Positions 23,971 to 31,655 of a DNA stretch of 36,585 bases are shown piece by piece. Below the pieces are notes generated by a model. The model did not search any database. It was given only the letters and a program-made list of their open reading frames with translations, and was not told the DNA's origin. The stretch is from contig JAILAA010000146.1 of the NCBI GenBank assembly GCA_024681875.1, positions 1 through 36,585 on the forward strand. The letters run 5' to 3'. The stretch's first letter is position 1. The number at the start of each line of letters is the position of its first letter. The position numbers and the translations under genes are program-made. This DNA is from Prevotella sp. GTDB taxonomy: Bacteria; Bacteroidota; Bacteroidia; Bacteroidales; Bacteroidaceae.

Positions 23971-25275
23971 ATGAAAAAGATGATATGCTGCGGTCTGATG
24001 GCCGCAAACGTCTTCCTGGCAACGGCCGCATGGGCACAGGGCGGTACGCAAAGCAGCACACTGTCGCCCTACAGTCAGTTTGGACTCGGCGTTCTGGCCG
24101 ACCAGTCGCAGGGCTTCAACCGCGGCATGGCTGGCACAGGCTTAGCCATGCGCAACGGTACGCTGGTGAATACGCTCAACCCAGCCTCCTACTCCGCCGT
24201 AGACTCGCTGACGATGCTCTTCGATGCAGGACTATCTGGACAATACACCAACTTCAAGGAGGGCAACACCAGCGTCAACGCCCGCAAGGGCACCTTCGAC
24301 TATGTCGTAGGCTTGTTCCGCGTCAAGCCACAGCTTGGTGTCAGCTTCGGCCTGCTGCCCTACAGCGACGTAGGCTACAATTATAACACCAGCACCTACC
24401 TGAACACGACCATCGGGCGCACCACTGTGACCTACGACGGCAAAGGCGGACTGCATCAGGCCTTCATCGGCGCTGGCTGGAGTCCCGTAAAACCGCTCTC
24501 CTTGGGTTTCAATATGGCCTATCTGTGGGGCAACTATACACGCAGTGTCACCTCCTCTGCCACACTGACAGTCAACTCGCTGTCGAAAACCTACATGGCT
24601 TCTGTCAGCAACTACATTCTAACGCTCGGTGCACAGTGGCAACAGCCTATGGGCAGGAAAGACCTGCTGACAGTGGGCGCAACATGGGGTGTGGGACATA
24701 AGCTGAATGCCGACCCCACCTGCAACATCGTCAACACGAACACCTCGACAATGGTAAGTACCGACACTACTTACACCATTAAGAACGGTCTGGAACTGCC
24801 TCACAGCTTCGGAGTGGGAATTGCATGGGAACACAACGGCAGCCTCACCGTTGCCGCCGACGCCACCATGCAGCGCTGGGGTTGCATAGATTTTCCGTTA
24901 TACGACGAGAACAAGGAGTCCTACATCCTACATAAAGGGTTGCTGAGAGACCGCACAAGACTTAGCCTTGGCGTCGACTATGTACCAAATGCCCTCAGCC
25001 GCCACAACTACCTGAAGCGGGTGCACTACCGCATAGGTACCGCATACGCCACGCCCTACTATAAAGTGAACGGACAGGACGGCCCGAAGGAATTCAGCGT
25101 CAGTGCCGGCCTGGGAATGCCACTGCAGAACGCCTGGAACAACCGTTCCGTGCTGAACATCAGTGCGCAGTGGGTGCGTGCGTCAGCCACTGACCTCATC
25201 ACAGAGAACACCTTCCGCATCAGTCTTGGCCTAACCTTTAACGAGAAGTGGTTTGCCAAGTTCAGAATCGATTGA
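23971..25275 (+). CDS. Outer-membrane beta-barrel protein (FadL/OMPP1-like)
   Basis: A 434-residue predicted outer-membrane protein. The signal peptide MKKMICCGLMAANVFLATAAWAQ is followed by SPYSQFGLGVL, GMAGTGLAMRNGTLVNTLNPASYSAVDSLTMLFDAG, and alternating-hydrophobic barrel strands (VSFGLLPYSDVGYNYN, LSLGFNMAYLWGNY). It ends in a strand with terminal aromatic-rich residues (ISLGLTFNEKWFAKFRID). The NPAS motif and Gly/Tyr pattern fit Bacteroidetes FadL-like barrels. The cargo is unknown. It precedes lptC by 12 bp, so it is probably co-transcribed with the envelope genes that follow. Confidence 0.8.
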   Translation: MKKMICCGLMAANVFLATAAWAQGGTQSSTLSPYSQFGLGVLADQSQGFNRGMAGTGLAMRNGTLVNTLNPASYSAVDSLTMLFDAGLSGQYTNFKEGNTSVNARKGTFDYVVGLFRVKPQLGVSFGLLPYSDVGYNYNTSTYLNTTIGRTTVTYDGKGGLHQAFIGAGWSPVKPLSLGFNMAYLWGNYTRSVTSSATLTVNSLSKTYMASVSNYILTLGAQWQQPMGRKDLLTVGATWGVGHKLNADPTCNIVNTNTSTMVSTDTTYTIKNGLELPHSFGVGIAWEHNGSLTVAADATMQRWGCIDFPLYDENKESYILHKGLLRDRTRLSLGVDYVPNALSRHNYLKRVHYRIGTAYATPYYKVNGQDGPKEFSVSAGLGMPLQNAWNNRSVLNISAQWVRASATDLITENTFRISLGLTFNEKWFAKFRID

Positions 25276-25390
25276 GAAATTGAGGAAATGAGATATTGCG
25301 AGAAATACAAGCATGGAGGAAATGTGAGAAAAGCCTGTAGGATGGCATTCCTCTTTTTCTCAATTTCCCATTTTCTCATTTTCTCCCAAT
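25262..25390. repeat. AT-rich inverted repeat spanning the lptC start
   Basis: The left side carries TTGAGAAATTGAGGAAATGAG-like DNA (25264-25285) and the right side its rough complement (TTCTCAATTTCCCATTTTCT from 25357). The units have about 7-8 bp periodicity. The right arm is coding and supplies the hydrophobic signal segment of LptC. Confidence 0.65.
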
Positions 25391-25974
25391 CGTGCAGCGA
25401 GGCACAGGAGCACATTGCAAACGCAGTCAATCCCGAGGATTCTGCCTCCATGATGACCACTTACGGCGTCAACACGCTCATCAGCGACTCGGGGGTCATC
25501 AAATACCGCATCGTCACAGAACGATGGGATGTAAACACCGTCCGCCAGCCCTCACGATGGGAGTTTATGAAAGGAGTCTTCTTCGAACAGTTCGACGAGC
25601 AGTTCCACGTACAGGCCTATATCCAGGCCGACACAGCATGGTACTTTGACCAGCAGCGTCTGTGGAAGCTGCGCGGCAGGGTCAATATCCGCAATGTTAA
25701 GGGACTCATCTACACCAGCGAGGAACTCTATTGGGATGGCATCAAGCATGAATTCTACAGCACCGTCTTCTCGCGCGTCGTCACACCTGAACGTACCATG
25801 GAAGGAACCTATTTCCGCAGCGACGAGAATATGGACCACTATGTAGTAAGCAACAGCGTGGGCTCATTCATGGCTGCCGACATGGAAAGCGACGAACCGC
25901 AGACCACCAGCAGTGAAGACGGCGAAAGCGCCGATCCACAGCGCCCCGCACCAGAGAAGCACCGTAAAAACTAA
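25288..25974 (+). CDS. lptC: LptC-like LPS export protein
   Basis: A 228-residue periplasmic protein of the LptC/OstA type, which bridges the inner-membrane LptBFG exporter and LptA in lipopolysaccharide transport. The pattern of beta-jellyroll strands (LISDSGVIKYRIVTERWDV, FHVQAYIQADTAWYFDQQRLWKLRGRVNIRN, LIYTSEELYWDGIKHEFYS, MEGTYFRSDENMDHYVVSNS) matches Bacteroidetes LptC. An N-terminal hydrophobic segment ends in FSQSC, so it may be a lipoprotein. The start may be 25288 or the in-frame ATG at 25342, which leaves MAFLFFSISHFLIFSQSC as a compact signal peptide. The signal segment is encoded by repeat DNA. It lies between the barrel gene and the CNNM gene. Confidence 0.82.
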   Translation: MRYCEKYKHGGNVRKACRMAFLFFSISHFLIFSQSCSEAQEHIANAVNPEDSASMMTTYGVNTLISDSGVIKYRIVTERWDVNTVRQPSRWEFMKGVFFEQFDEQFHVQAYIQADTAWYFDQQRLWKLRGRVNIRNVKGLIYTSEELYWDGIKHEFYSTVFSRVVTPERTMEGTYFRSDENMDHYVVSNSVGSFMAADMESDEPQTTSSEDGESADPQRPAPEKHRKN

Positions 25975-25983
25975 TTACAGGCA

Positions 25984-27279
25984 ATGACGTCACTCATCAT
26001 AGGCATCCTCGTCGCAATGGTCTTCTCTGCTTTTTTCTCGGGCATGGAAATAGCTTTCGTGTCAAGCAACAGACTGCTGGCCGAAGTGGCTCGTGAGAAA
26101 AACGGCCTCAGCCAGAGAGCCATCGACCTGTTCTACAGCCATCCCAGCAACTTCCTTTCCACGATGCTGGTAGGAAACAACATCGCACTGGTCATTTACG
26201 GCATCCTATTCGCACGCATTTTTGACCAAACGCTCTTCAGCGGCCTCGATGACGCCGGACGCGTCACCGCCGACACACTTCTTTCCACGCTCATTGTACT
26301 CTTCACCGGCGAGTTCCTGCCCAAGACCATCTTCAAGGCCAACCCCAATGCCATGCTCTCGTTCTTCGCATTGCCGGCATGGGGCTGTTATGTAATGTTA
26401 TGGCCTATCTCACGCTTTGCCACGCTGCTGTCAAAGGGACTGTTACGCATTGTCGGCATCAAGATGGACAAGGACAGCGATGACAAAGAATTTACCAAAG
26501 TCGACCTCGACTATCTGGTGCAAAGCAGCATCGACAACGCCCGAAATGACGATGAGATAGAAGAAGAAGTGAAGATATTCCAGAACGCACTCGACTTTTC
26601 GGAGACAAAGGTACGTGACTGCATGGTGCCACGCACCGAGATTGACGCCGTGGAGGACACGGCCACCATTGAGCAACTGAAACAGTATTTCATAGAAAGC
26701 GGCCACTCAAAGATAGTGGTTTATCATGAAGACATAGATCACATCATCGGGTACATCCACTCACAGGAAATGTTCCGTATCAGCGAAAAAGAAAGCAAGA
26801 AGGATGAGGTGTCGCTAAAAGGTCTCATCCGTCCGATGACCTTCGTACCCGAGACAATGCTTGCCAGCAAGATGATGCAGATACTGCTGCAGCAGAAAAA
26901 GTCCATAGGCGTGGTCGTCGATGAGTTCGGCGGCACCAGCGGCCTTATCTCCCTAGAAGATATCGTGGAAGAAATCTTCGGCGACATTGAGGATGAGCAC
27001 GATTCCGTCAACTATGTGGCCAAGCGCCTTGACAACGGCGAATTCATGCTTTCGGCACGACTGGAAATCGAAAAGGTGAACGAACTGTTCGACATCGGCC
27101 TCCCGGAAAGCGACGAATACATGACTGTGGGGGGCTACATCCTTCATGAATATCAAAGTTTCCCGAAACTGAACGAAATTGTGCGAATCGACCGGTTCGA
27201 ATTCAAAATTGTAAAGAATACAGCCACAAAAATAGAGCTTGTAAGACTAAAAGTCCACGAAAGTGACATTTTTTCGTAA
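25984..27279 (+). CDS. CNNM/CBS-domain membrane protein (HlyC/CorC family)
   Basis: A 431-residue inner-membrane protein. The N-terminal CNNM transmembrane domain reads MTSLIIGILVAMVFSAFFSGMEIAFVSSN and FLSTMLVGNNIALVIYG. Paired CBS domains follow (VRDCMVPRTEIDAVE, IRPMTFVPETMLASKMMQILLQQKKSIGVVVDEFGGTSGLISLEDIVEEIFGDI), then a CorC/HlyC C-terminal domain (LDNGEFMLSARLEIEKVNELF). Members are linked to Mg2+/Co2+ efflux; in some Bacteroidetes the relative GldE acts with gliding motility, for which nothing here speaks. It starts 9 bp after lptC. Confidence 0.9.
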   Translation: MTSLIIGILVAMVFSAFFSGMEIAFVSSNRLLAEVAREKNGLSQRAIDLFYSHPSNFLSTMLVGNNIALVIYGILFARIFDQTLFSGLDDAGRVTADTLLSTLIVLFTGEFLPKTIFKANPNAMLSFFALPAWGCYVMLWPISRFATLLSKGLLRIVGIKMDKDSDDKEFTKVDLDYLVQSSIDNARNDDEIEEEVKIFQNALDFSETKVRDCMVPRTEIDAVEDTATIEQLKQYFIESGHSKIVVYHEDIDHIIGYIHSQEMFRISEKESKKDEVSLKGLIRPMTFVPETMLASKMMQILLQQKKSIGVVVDEFGGTSGLISLEDIVEEIFGDIEDEHDSVNYVAKRLDNGEFMLSARLEIEKVNELFDIGLPESDEYMTVGGYILHEYQSFPKLNEIVRIDRFEFKIVKNTATKIELVRLKVHESDIFS

Positions 27280-27308
27280 AAAAATTCCGTTGTTTCACTC
27301 AAAATTTG

Positions 27309-27316
27309 TAATTTTG
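27309..27316 (+). promoter_or_regulatory. -7 box of ppiD
   Basis: TAATTTTG matches TAnnTTTG. TTG within TTGTTTCAC, about 20 bp upstream, can be the -33 element. The leader to the ATG at 27378 is about 55 bases of A-rich DNA. Confidence 0.72.
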
Positions 27317-27377
27317 CAGGCTGAATTGGAAAAAAGTAAAAAAATAAAAATAAAAAATTAAAAATCAAACAAATTAA

Positions 27378-29540
27378 ATGGCAGCAATTGGTAAAATCAG
27401 AAGCTGGGGACCTTGGCTGGTGGGTATCATCGGTCTGGCTCTGTTCGGCTTCATTGCAACAGACTTCACAAGACAGTGCGAGACGTCAAGCAATCAGGCA
27501 CGTCAGCAAGTAGGAAAAGTGATGGGCGAAAAGCTCTCTATCGTTGATCTTCAAAAGCGCTCTGAAGAGTACAAGATTCTTCTGGGCAAAGATGCCAATG
27601 AGGAAATGCTGCGTGAGCAGGCCTGGAGCGATTTCGTTATCAACACCATCATGGATGAGGAGTGCGGCAAGCTGGGTATCGGCGTCACCGACGAAGAGGT
27701 GAAGGCTGTGCTGGCACAGGGCAAGCACCCCGCTCACCCGAGGCAGTTCTTCCTTCCCGAATTCATGAACGAAGCCGGAGAGTTCGACTACAACAATGTA
27801 GCACAGCTCTACAACACACTGCAGCAGCAGGCTCCCGAGCAGTTCCAGGAGTTCAAGGCCTACTGGGAAATGGTTGAGAAACTGCTCCGCCAGAACCTGC
27901 TCCGCCAGAAGTACATCACTCTGCTGCAGGCTTGTATGCTCACCAACGAGTGCTCAGCCAAAATTGCTTTCGATGGCAGGAACAATGAGAGCGAGGTGGC
28001 CGTCGCCGCCCTCTCGTATGCCACCATCAACGACAACGACGTTCAGGTGACTGAGGCCGACCTGAAAGCCAAGTACGAGGAGATGAAGGAGATGTTCAAG
28101 TGGACCAAGGAAACGCGTGACATCAAATATGTGGTGTGCAACGTTGTTCCCTCTGACGCCGACATGGATGCCCTGACCGCCAATTTGACGGAGGCCGCCA
28201 AGCAATTCAACAGCGACAGCGCCAATATCAACAACATCGTGGCCATGCACCGTTCTGTCGTCTCATACAACGAGGACAGACCCTACAACAAGAATGGCAT
28301 CCGTGCCATCTCGCCGGCTCTTCTCGACAGCCTTGACAACATGAAGGACAGCACCGTTACCGATCCGTTCCGCTACACGACCATTCAGTCTGGCAAGCCC
28401 ATCGAGCACATGGCCATTGCCCGCCTCAACCGCCGCTATCAGGACGTTGACTCCATTAGCTACAAGTATATCAGTGTGATGGGCAATAGCTTCGAAGACG
28501 CCGAACAGCGTGCCGACAGCATTATCAACGTCATCAACAGCGGTCTGTCGATGGACTCCGTAGCCAGCACCCTGAACACCACCGTCTCTACCGAATGGTT
28601 CAGCGCTGACTCTTATCAGGGCAAGGAATCCCTCGATGCCAACACACGTACCAAGATGAACACCGTGCGTTCAGCAGAGATGGGCAAGGTACAGCGCCTG
28701 ACACTCAGCAATGCCGTGTGGGTATTCCAAGTCACTGAGCGCAAGGTGAACACCCTCTACGATGTAGCCATCGTCAGCAATGAGATTCGTTTCTCGCCTG
28801 ATACAGAGGACAATACCTACAACAACTTTAGCCAGTACATTAGCTCATGCTCCAATGCCGAAGACTTGGAGAAGAAGGCTCCACAGGCAGGCTACGAACT
28901 GCAGGAGCAGAAGAACTTGCTCAGCACCGCCTATTCCATTGGCGCCAACACTCCGCTGGCCAACACACGCGAGGCTGTGAAGTGGGCTTTTGCCAAAGCT
29001 AATGAGGGTAGCATCTCAGAAATCTTCCGCGATCCCGCCGAGGGCCGCTTCCTGGCTGTCGTCGTGACGAAAATCAATCCTGTGGGCTACCTCGACATCA
29101 AGGGCGCTGAGCCGACACTTCGTGCTGAAGTGTTGAAGGACAAGAAAGCCGACATGCTGATGAAGAAGCTGGAAGGTGTGAAGACAGTGGCAGAGGCTGA
29201 GCAGAAGGGTGCTACGACCGACTCTCTGCACAGCGTGGGTTTCCCCATGCGTGTGGGCGTAATGCAGCAGTCTGAGCGCGGCCTGAGCGGTGCCATTGCT
29301 GCTACACCTGTTGGTCAGTCGGCCAAGAAGCTCTTCAAGGGTGAGAATGGCGTGTACTTCTTCCAGGTCGTTAGCCGCGACACAAACAACGAGAAGCCCT
29401 TCGAGCGCCGTGCTGAGGAGCAGAACCTGATGCAGAATCTGGTGTGGCTCGTTACACCGTCGCAGCAGAACAGCTTCACCAACCTGTTAGACGTGCTCAT
29501 TGAGAAGGCTGGGTTGGAAGACTATCGCTACCAGTTCTAA
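27378..29540 (+). CDS. ppiD: PpiD/SurA-type periplasmic peptidyl-prolyl isomerase
   Basis: A 720-residue membrane-anchored folding factor. One N-terminal helix (WLVGIIGLALFGFIATDF) is followed by a SurA-N-type chaperone part (VGKVMGEKLSIVDLQKRSEEYK, LREQAWSDFVINTIMDEECGKLGIGVTDEEV). Two parvulin-like regions come next, the first around DIKYVVCNVVPSDADMDAL to IRAISPALLDSLDNM. It probably assists folding of proteins emerging from Sec at the periplasmic face. It has its own promoter and ends at a strong bidirectional terminator. The isomerase active site is hard to judge by eye, so it may be mainly a chaperone. Confidence 0.88.
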   Translation: MAAIGKIRSWGPWLVGIIGLALFGFIATDFTRQCETSSNQARQQVGKVMGEKLSIVDLQKRSEEYKILLGKDANEEMLREQAWSDFVINTIMDEECGKLGIGVTDEEVKAVLAQGKHPAHPRQFFLPEFMNEAGEFDYNNVAQLYNTLQQQAPEQFQEFKAYWEMVEKLLRQNLLRQKYITLLQACMLTNECSAKIAFDGRNNESEVAVAALSYATINDNDVQVTEADLKAKYEEMKEMFKWTKETRDIKYVVCNVVPSDADMDALTANLTEAAKQFNSDSANINNIVAMHRSVVSYNEDRPYNKNGIRAISPALLDSLDNMKDSTVTDPFRYTTIQSGKPIEHMAIARLNRRYQDVDSISYKYISVMGNSFEDAEQRADSIINVINSGLSMDSVASTLNTTVSTEWFSADSYQGKESLDANTRTKMNTVRSAEMGKVQRLTLSNAVWVFQVTERKVNTLYDVAIVSNEIRFSPDTEDNTYNNFSQYISSCSNAEDLEKKAPQAGYELQEQKNLLSTAYSIGANTPLANTREAVKWAFAKANEGSISEIFRDPAEGRFLAVVVTKINPVGYLDIKGAEPTLRAEVLKDKKADMLMKKLEGVKTVAEAEQKGATTDSLHSVGFPMRVGVMQQSERGLSGAIAATPVGQSAKKLFKGENGVYFFQVVSRDTNNEKPFERRAEEQNLMQNLVWLVTPSQQNSFTNLLDVLIEKAGLEDYRYQF

Positions 29541-29567
29541 AGCAAGCAAACACATTACTTATTATAG

Positions 29568-29597
29568 AAAAGGCTAAGCTCGAGCTTAGCCTTTTTT
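29568..29597. terminator. Bidirectional terminator between ppiD and nth
   Basis: A perfect 20-bp palindrome GGCTAAGCTCGAGCTTAGCC (29572-29591) flanked by AAAA and TTTTTT. The nth stop codon TAA lies inside the stem. Confidence 0.92.
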
Positions 29598-30236
29598 AGG
29601 TACGTCCATCTGCTTGGCACAGACTGGCTCCAGCGCGCAGCGGTCGCAATGGGGAGCACGCGATGTACAGACATAACGGCCATGCAGCAACAGCCAGTGG
29701 TGGGCCCGAGGAATGTCGGCCTCAGGGATATGACTGACCAGCTGCTGTTCAACCTTCAGCGGCGTGTTCGCCGTCTTGGATACAAGGCCCAAGCGGTGGC
29801 TCACGCGGAATACATGCGTGTCTACAGCCATAGCGGCGCGGCCGAAAGCCACGGCTTGCATCACATTGGCCGTCTTGCGCCCAACGCCAGGCAGCTTCAA
29901 CAATTCATCCATGTCATGAGGCACTTCACCCTGGTGCTGCTCCGTGATGATGCGCGACAGCTCTACCAGATGGCACGACTTCGCATTGGGATAGCTCACA
30001 CTCTTCACGTACTCGTAGACCTCGTCAACCTCAGCAGCCCCCATCGTAGCGGCATCTGGGAAGCGGCGGAACAGCTCCGGTGTCACCATATTCACACGTT
30101 TGTCGGTACACTGTGCACTCAGTACTACAGCCACCAACAACTGAAATTCACTCTGAAACTCCAGCTCGGTTGTAACTTCTGGCATCTCGCGCCGGAAATG
30201 CTCCAGCACAAGACGATAACGTTCTTCTCTTTTCAT
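29586..30236 (-). CDS. nth: Endonuclease III (DNA glycosylase/AP lyase)
   Basis: Base-excision-repair enzyme that removes oxidised pyrimidines and cuts abasic sites; 216 residues from MKREERYRLVLEHF. Helix-hairpin-helix LPGVGRKTANVM carries the catalytic Lys, VDTHVFRVSHRLGLV the catalytic Asp. The iron-sulfur ligands are spaced C-x6-C-x2-C-x5-C (CTSRAPHCDRCALEPVC). The open frame extends 21 bp further up, but a TATTTTTG box at 30252-30245 lies 8 bp before the chosen ATG, so the longer start is unlikely. Confidence 0.95.
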   Translation of the reverse strand: MKREERYRLVLEHFRREMPEVTTELEFQSEFQLLVAVVLSAQCTDKRVNMVTPELFRRFPDAATMGAAEVDEVYEYVKSVSYPNAKSCHLVELSRIITEQHQGEVPHDMDELLKLPGVGRKTANVMQAVAFGRAAMAVDTHVFRVSHRLGLVSKTANTPLKVEQQLVSHIPEADIPRAHHWLLLHGRYVCTSRAPHCDRCALEPVCAKQMDVPKKG

Positions 30237-30244
30237 AGCAACTG

Positions 30245-30252
30245 CAAAAATA
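30245..30252 (-). promoter_or_regulatory. -7 box of nth
   Basis: Minus-strand TATTTTTG matches TAnnTTTG, 8 bp before the ATG. It predicts a leader of only a few bases. Confidence 0.6.
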
Positions 30253-30284
30253 AGCATTTTTTTGTATATGTCATTATTTTTTCA

Positions 30285-30292
30285 TATATTTG
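30285..30292 (+). promoter_or_regulatory. -7 box of the DUF2461 gene
   Basis: TATATTTG matches TAnnTTTG and lies 19 bp before the ATG at 30312. TTTTTTTG about 21 bp upstream suits the -33 element. Confidence 0.72.
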
Positions 30293-30311
30293 CACACGAA
30301 AAACATAAAAC

Positions 30312-31010
30312 ATGGACGCAAAGATAGTATTGGGCTTCCTACGCCAGATGATGGCCAACAACAGCCGCGAATGGTTTCATGCACACAAAGCCGAATACGA
30401 TGATGCTCGTGCTGAGTGGGAACACGGTGTGGCACAAGCCTTGGAGCGCATCATCAGCTTCGACCCCACCGTGGCCACACAGTCGGTGAAGGACTGCACC
30501 TACCGTTTCAACCGCGACACACGTTTCTCGGCTGACAAGTCACCCTATAAGAATCACTTCGGTGCATACATAAACGCCAAGGGAAAGAAAGCCCTGCGCG
30601 GAGGCTACTACATCCACATGGAGCCTGACGGTTGCCTGCTTGCCGTGGGCAACTACTGGCTGCCCACGAACATCCTCACCGCCTGCCGCAACGAGCTGAT
30701 GGCCAATGAGGAGCAGTGGCTCGCCTGCGTCGACACCCCTGAGTTCAAGCGGCTGTTCTCCGACGATGGCAGCGCCAGCTGGGAAAGCCCCCAAGGCTTC
30801 GGCATGACAAAACTGAAAACCTGTCCGGCAGGCTTTCCACGCGACTATTCCCACGTAGGATACCTCCGTCTTAAGGACTACTGCGCCTGGCATCGCTATG
30901 GCAACGACTTCTTCGAGGGCGATGCATGGCTCGACACGATGGAAGACGTCTTCCGTACCGCCAAGCCCATGATGGATTTCATGAACGCCGTCATCGACGA
31001 CTACGAATAG
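30312..31010 (+). CDS. DUF2461 family protein
   Basis: A 232-residue cytoplasmic protein of the DUF2461 family, whose biochemical role is not known to me. Family features are LGFLRQMMANNSREWFHAHKAEYDDAR near the N-terminus, the TYRFNRDTRFSADKSPYKNHFGAYI block near residues 62-85, GGYYIHMEPDGCLLAVGNYW, and a C-terminal FFEGDAWLDTMEDVFRTAKPMMDFMN. Length is normal. It is transcribed divergently from nth with a separate promoter, and is followed 35 bp downstream by the third 21-bp palindrome array. Confidence 0.88.
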   Translation: MDAKIVLGFLRQMMANNSREWFHAHKAEYDDARAEWEHGVAQALERIISFDPTVATQSVKDCTYRFNRDTRFSADKSPYKNHFGAYINAKGKKALRGGYYIHMEPDGCLLAVGNYWLPTNILTACRNELMANEEQWLACVDTPEFKRLFSDDGSASWESPQGFGMTKLKTCPAGFPRDYSHVGYLRLKDYCAWHRYGNDFFEGDAWLDTMEDVFRTAKPMMDFMNAVIDDYE

Positions 31011-31044
31011 CGCATAGTTTTCTAATCTATGGTTATTTGTTATC

Positions 31045-31134
31045 GTCCGAAGCCTTCGGATTTTTGTCCGACCGCTTCGGACTTTTGTCCGAGCGGGTCG
31101 GATTTTTGTCCGAAGCCTTCGGATTTTTTCGGAC
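31045..31134. repeat. 21-bp palindrome array, four units (TCCGAAGCCTTCGGA type)
   Basis: Units start at 31046, 31067, 31088 and 31109: TCCGAAGCCTTCGGATTTTTG, TCCGACCGCTTCGGACTTTTG and so on, each a hairpin plus T-run. The array is bounded by GTCCGAA and its complement TTCGGAC. Each unit looks like a small intrinsic terminator facing lepA. Confidence 0.92.
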
Positions 31135-31199
31135 AGTAAGAAAAGGTTGGGGTTTGGTAGAATATTATCTTTTTTCTTGTCCGTTCCAAAAATAATCAC

Positions 31200-31207
31200 T
31201 ATCTTTG
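31200..31207 (+). promoter_or_regulatory. Promoter-like -7 box before the gene remnant
   Basis: TATCTTTG matches TAnnTTTG. It is followed directly by CCGTGTCTTTCCGT (31208-31221), a 14-mer also found reverse-complemented in the fRMsr insert. No intact gene follows. Confidence 0.4.
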
Positions 31208-31228
31208 CCGTGTCTTTCCGTATGCTGA

Positions 31229-31417
31229 AAGGCTACGGGTAGGCGACCTGCGGTCGGGAATCCTGAGTTTGTATGCGATGAGTTGAGCATGGATAAGGAG
31301 GGACATATCCTGCCTATTGGTGAGATTTGGAAGCCGGATGTTACTGATAATGTTACTGATGTCACTGCTAATGTCACAGATACATCTACGACAGAGACAG
31401 TTAATGATAGAAGGTGA
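31229..31417 (+). pseudogene. Remnant: C-terminal fragment of an unidentified protein
   Basis: An open stretch of 62 codons (stop at 31415) without a proper N-terminus; the upstream frame is closed by TGA at 31226. It reads GRRPAVGNPEFVCDELSMDK, then EGHILPIGEIWKPDVTDNVT, then DVTANVTDTSTTETVNDRR. The Val-Thr-rich tail resembles C-terminal tails I associate with Prevotella ATP-binding or DNA-binding proteins, but I cannot name the family. An internal ATG at 31289 could start a 42-residue peptide. It may be debris of a deleted accessory gene. Confidence 0.45.
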
Positions 31418-31625
31418 ACATCATGGAGGTTCGTGGGTTGTGCTGTAAAAAAGGATTATGTGAGATGACAGGGGATGGGTGACTTGCTGATTGTTCAGAA
31501 ACGAAGATGTCTTCTTGGTTGTTTCAAGAAAAACGACTACTTTTGCACCTACCGTTATTCGCACCGTTAATGAAGAAAATAATTAAAAAAATGTCGGGAA
31601 CATGCAGGCTTTCGACATTTTTTTG

Positions 31626-31633
31626 TAATTTTG
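31626..31633 (+). promoter_or_regulatory. -7 box of lepA
   Basis: TAATTTTG matches TAnnTTTG, 22 bp before the ATG at 31656. Confidence 0.7.
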
Positions 31634-31655
31634 TACCCAAATTGTGCATTGAAGA

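Larger units (their letters stand above)
31011..31655. other. Long intergenic region before lepA
   Basis: About 645 bp without an intact gene. It holds the 21-bp array (31045-31134), a promoter-like box (31200-31207), a 63-codon gene remnant (31229-31417), about 200 bp where I see nothing, and the lepA promoter (31626-31633). Confidence 0.7.

Noticed and set aside
23702..24061. Minus-strand frame with a seven-residue repeat (VYKNHVV)
   Set aside because: A by-product of the 21-bp period, and it overlaps the promoter and start of the outer-membrane barrel gene.
31045..31134. CRISPR-like array
   Set aside because: Units abut with no variable spacers, units are 21 bp, and no cas genes are present. 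The same holds for the arrays at 13355 and 23764.
30540..31199. 219-codon minus-strand frame opposite DUF2461
   Set aside because: Antisense shadow of DUF2461 extended through the 21-bp array; its RTKIR repeats come from the array period.
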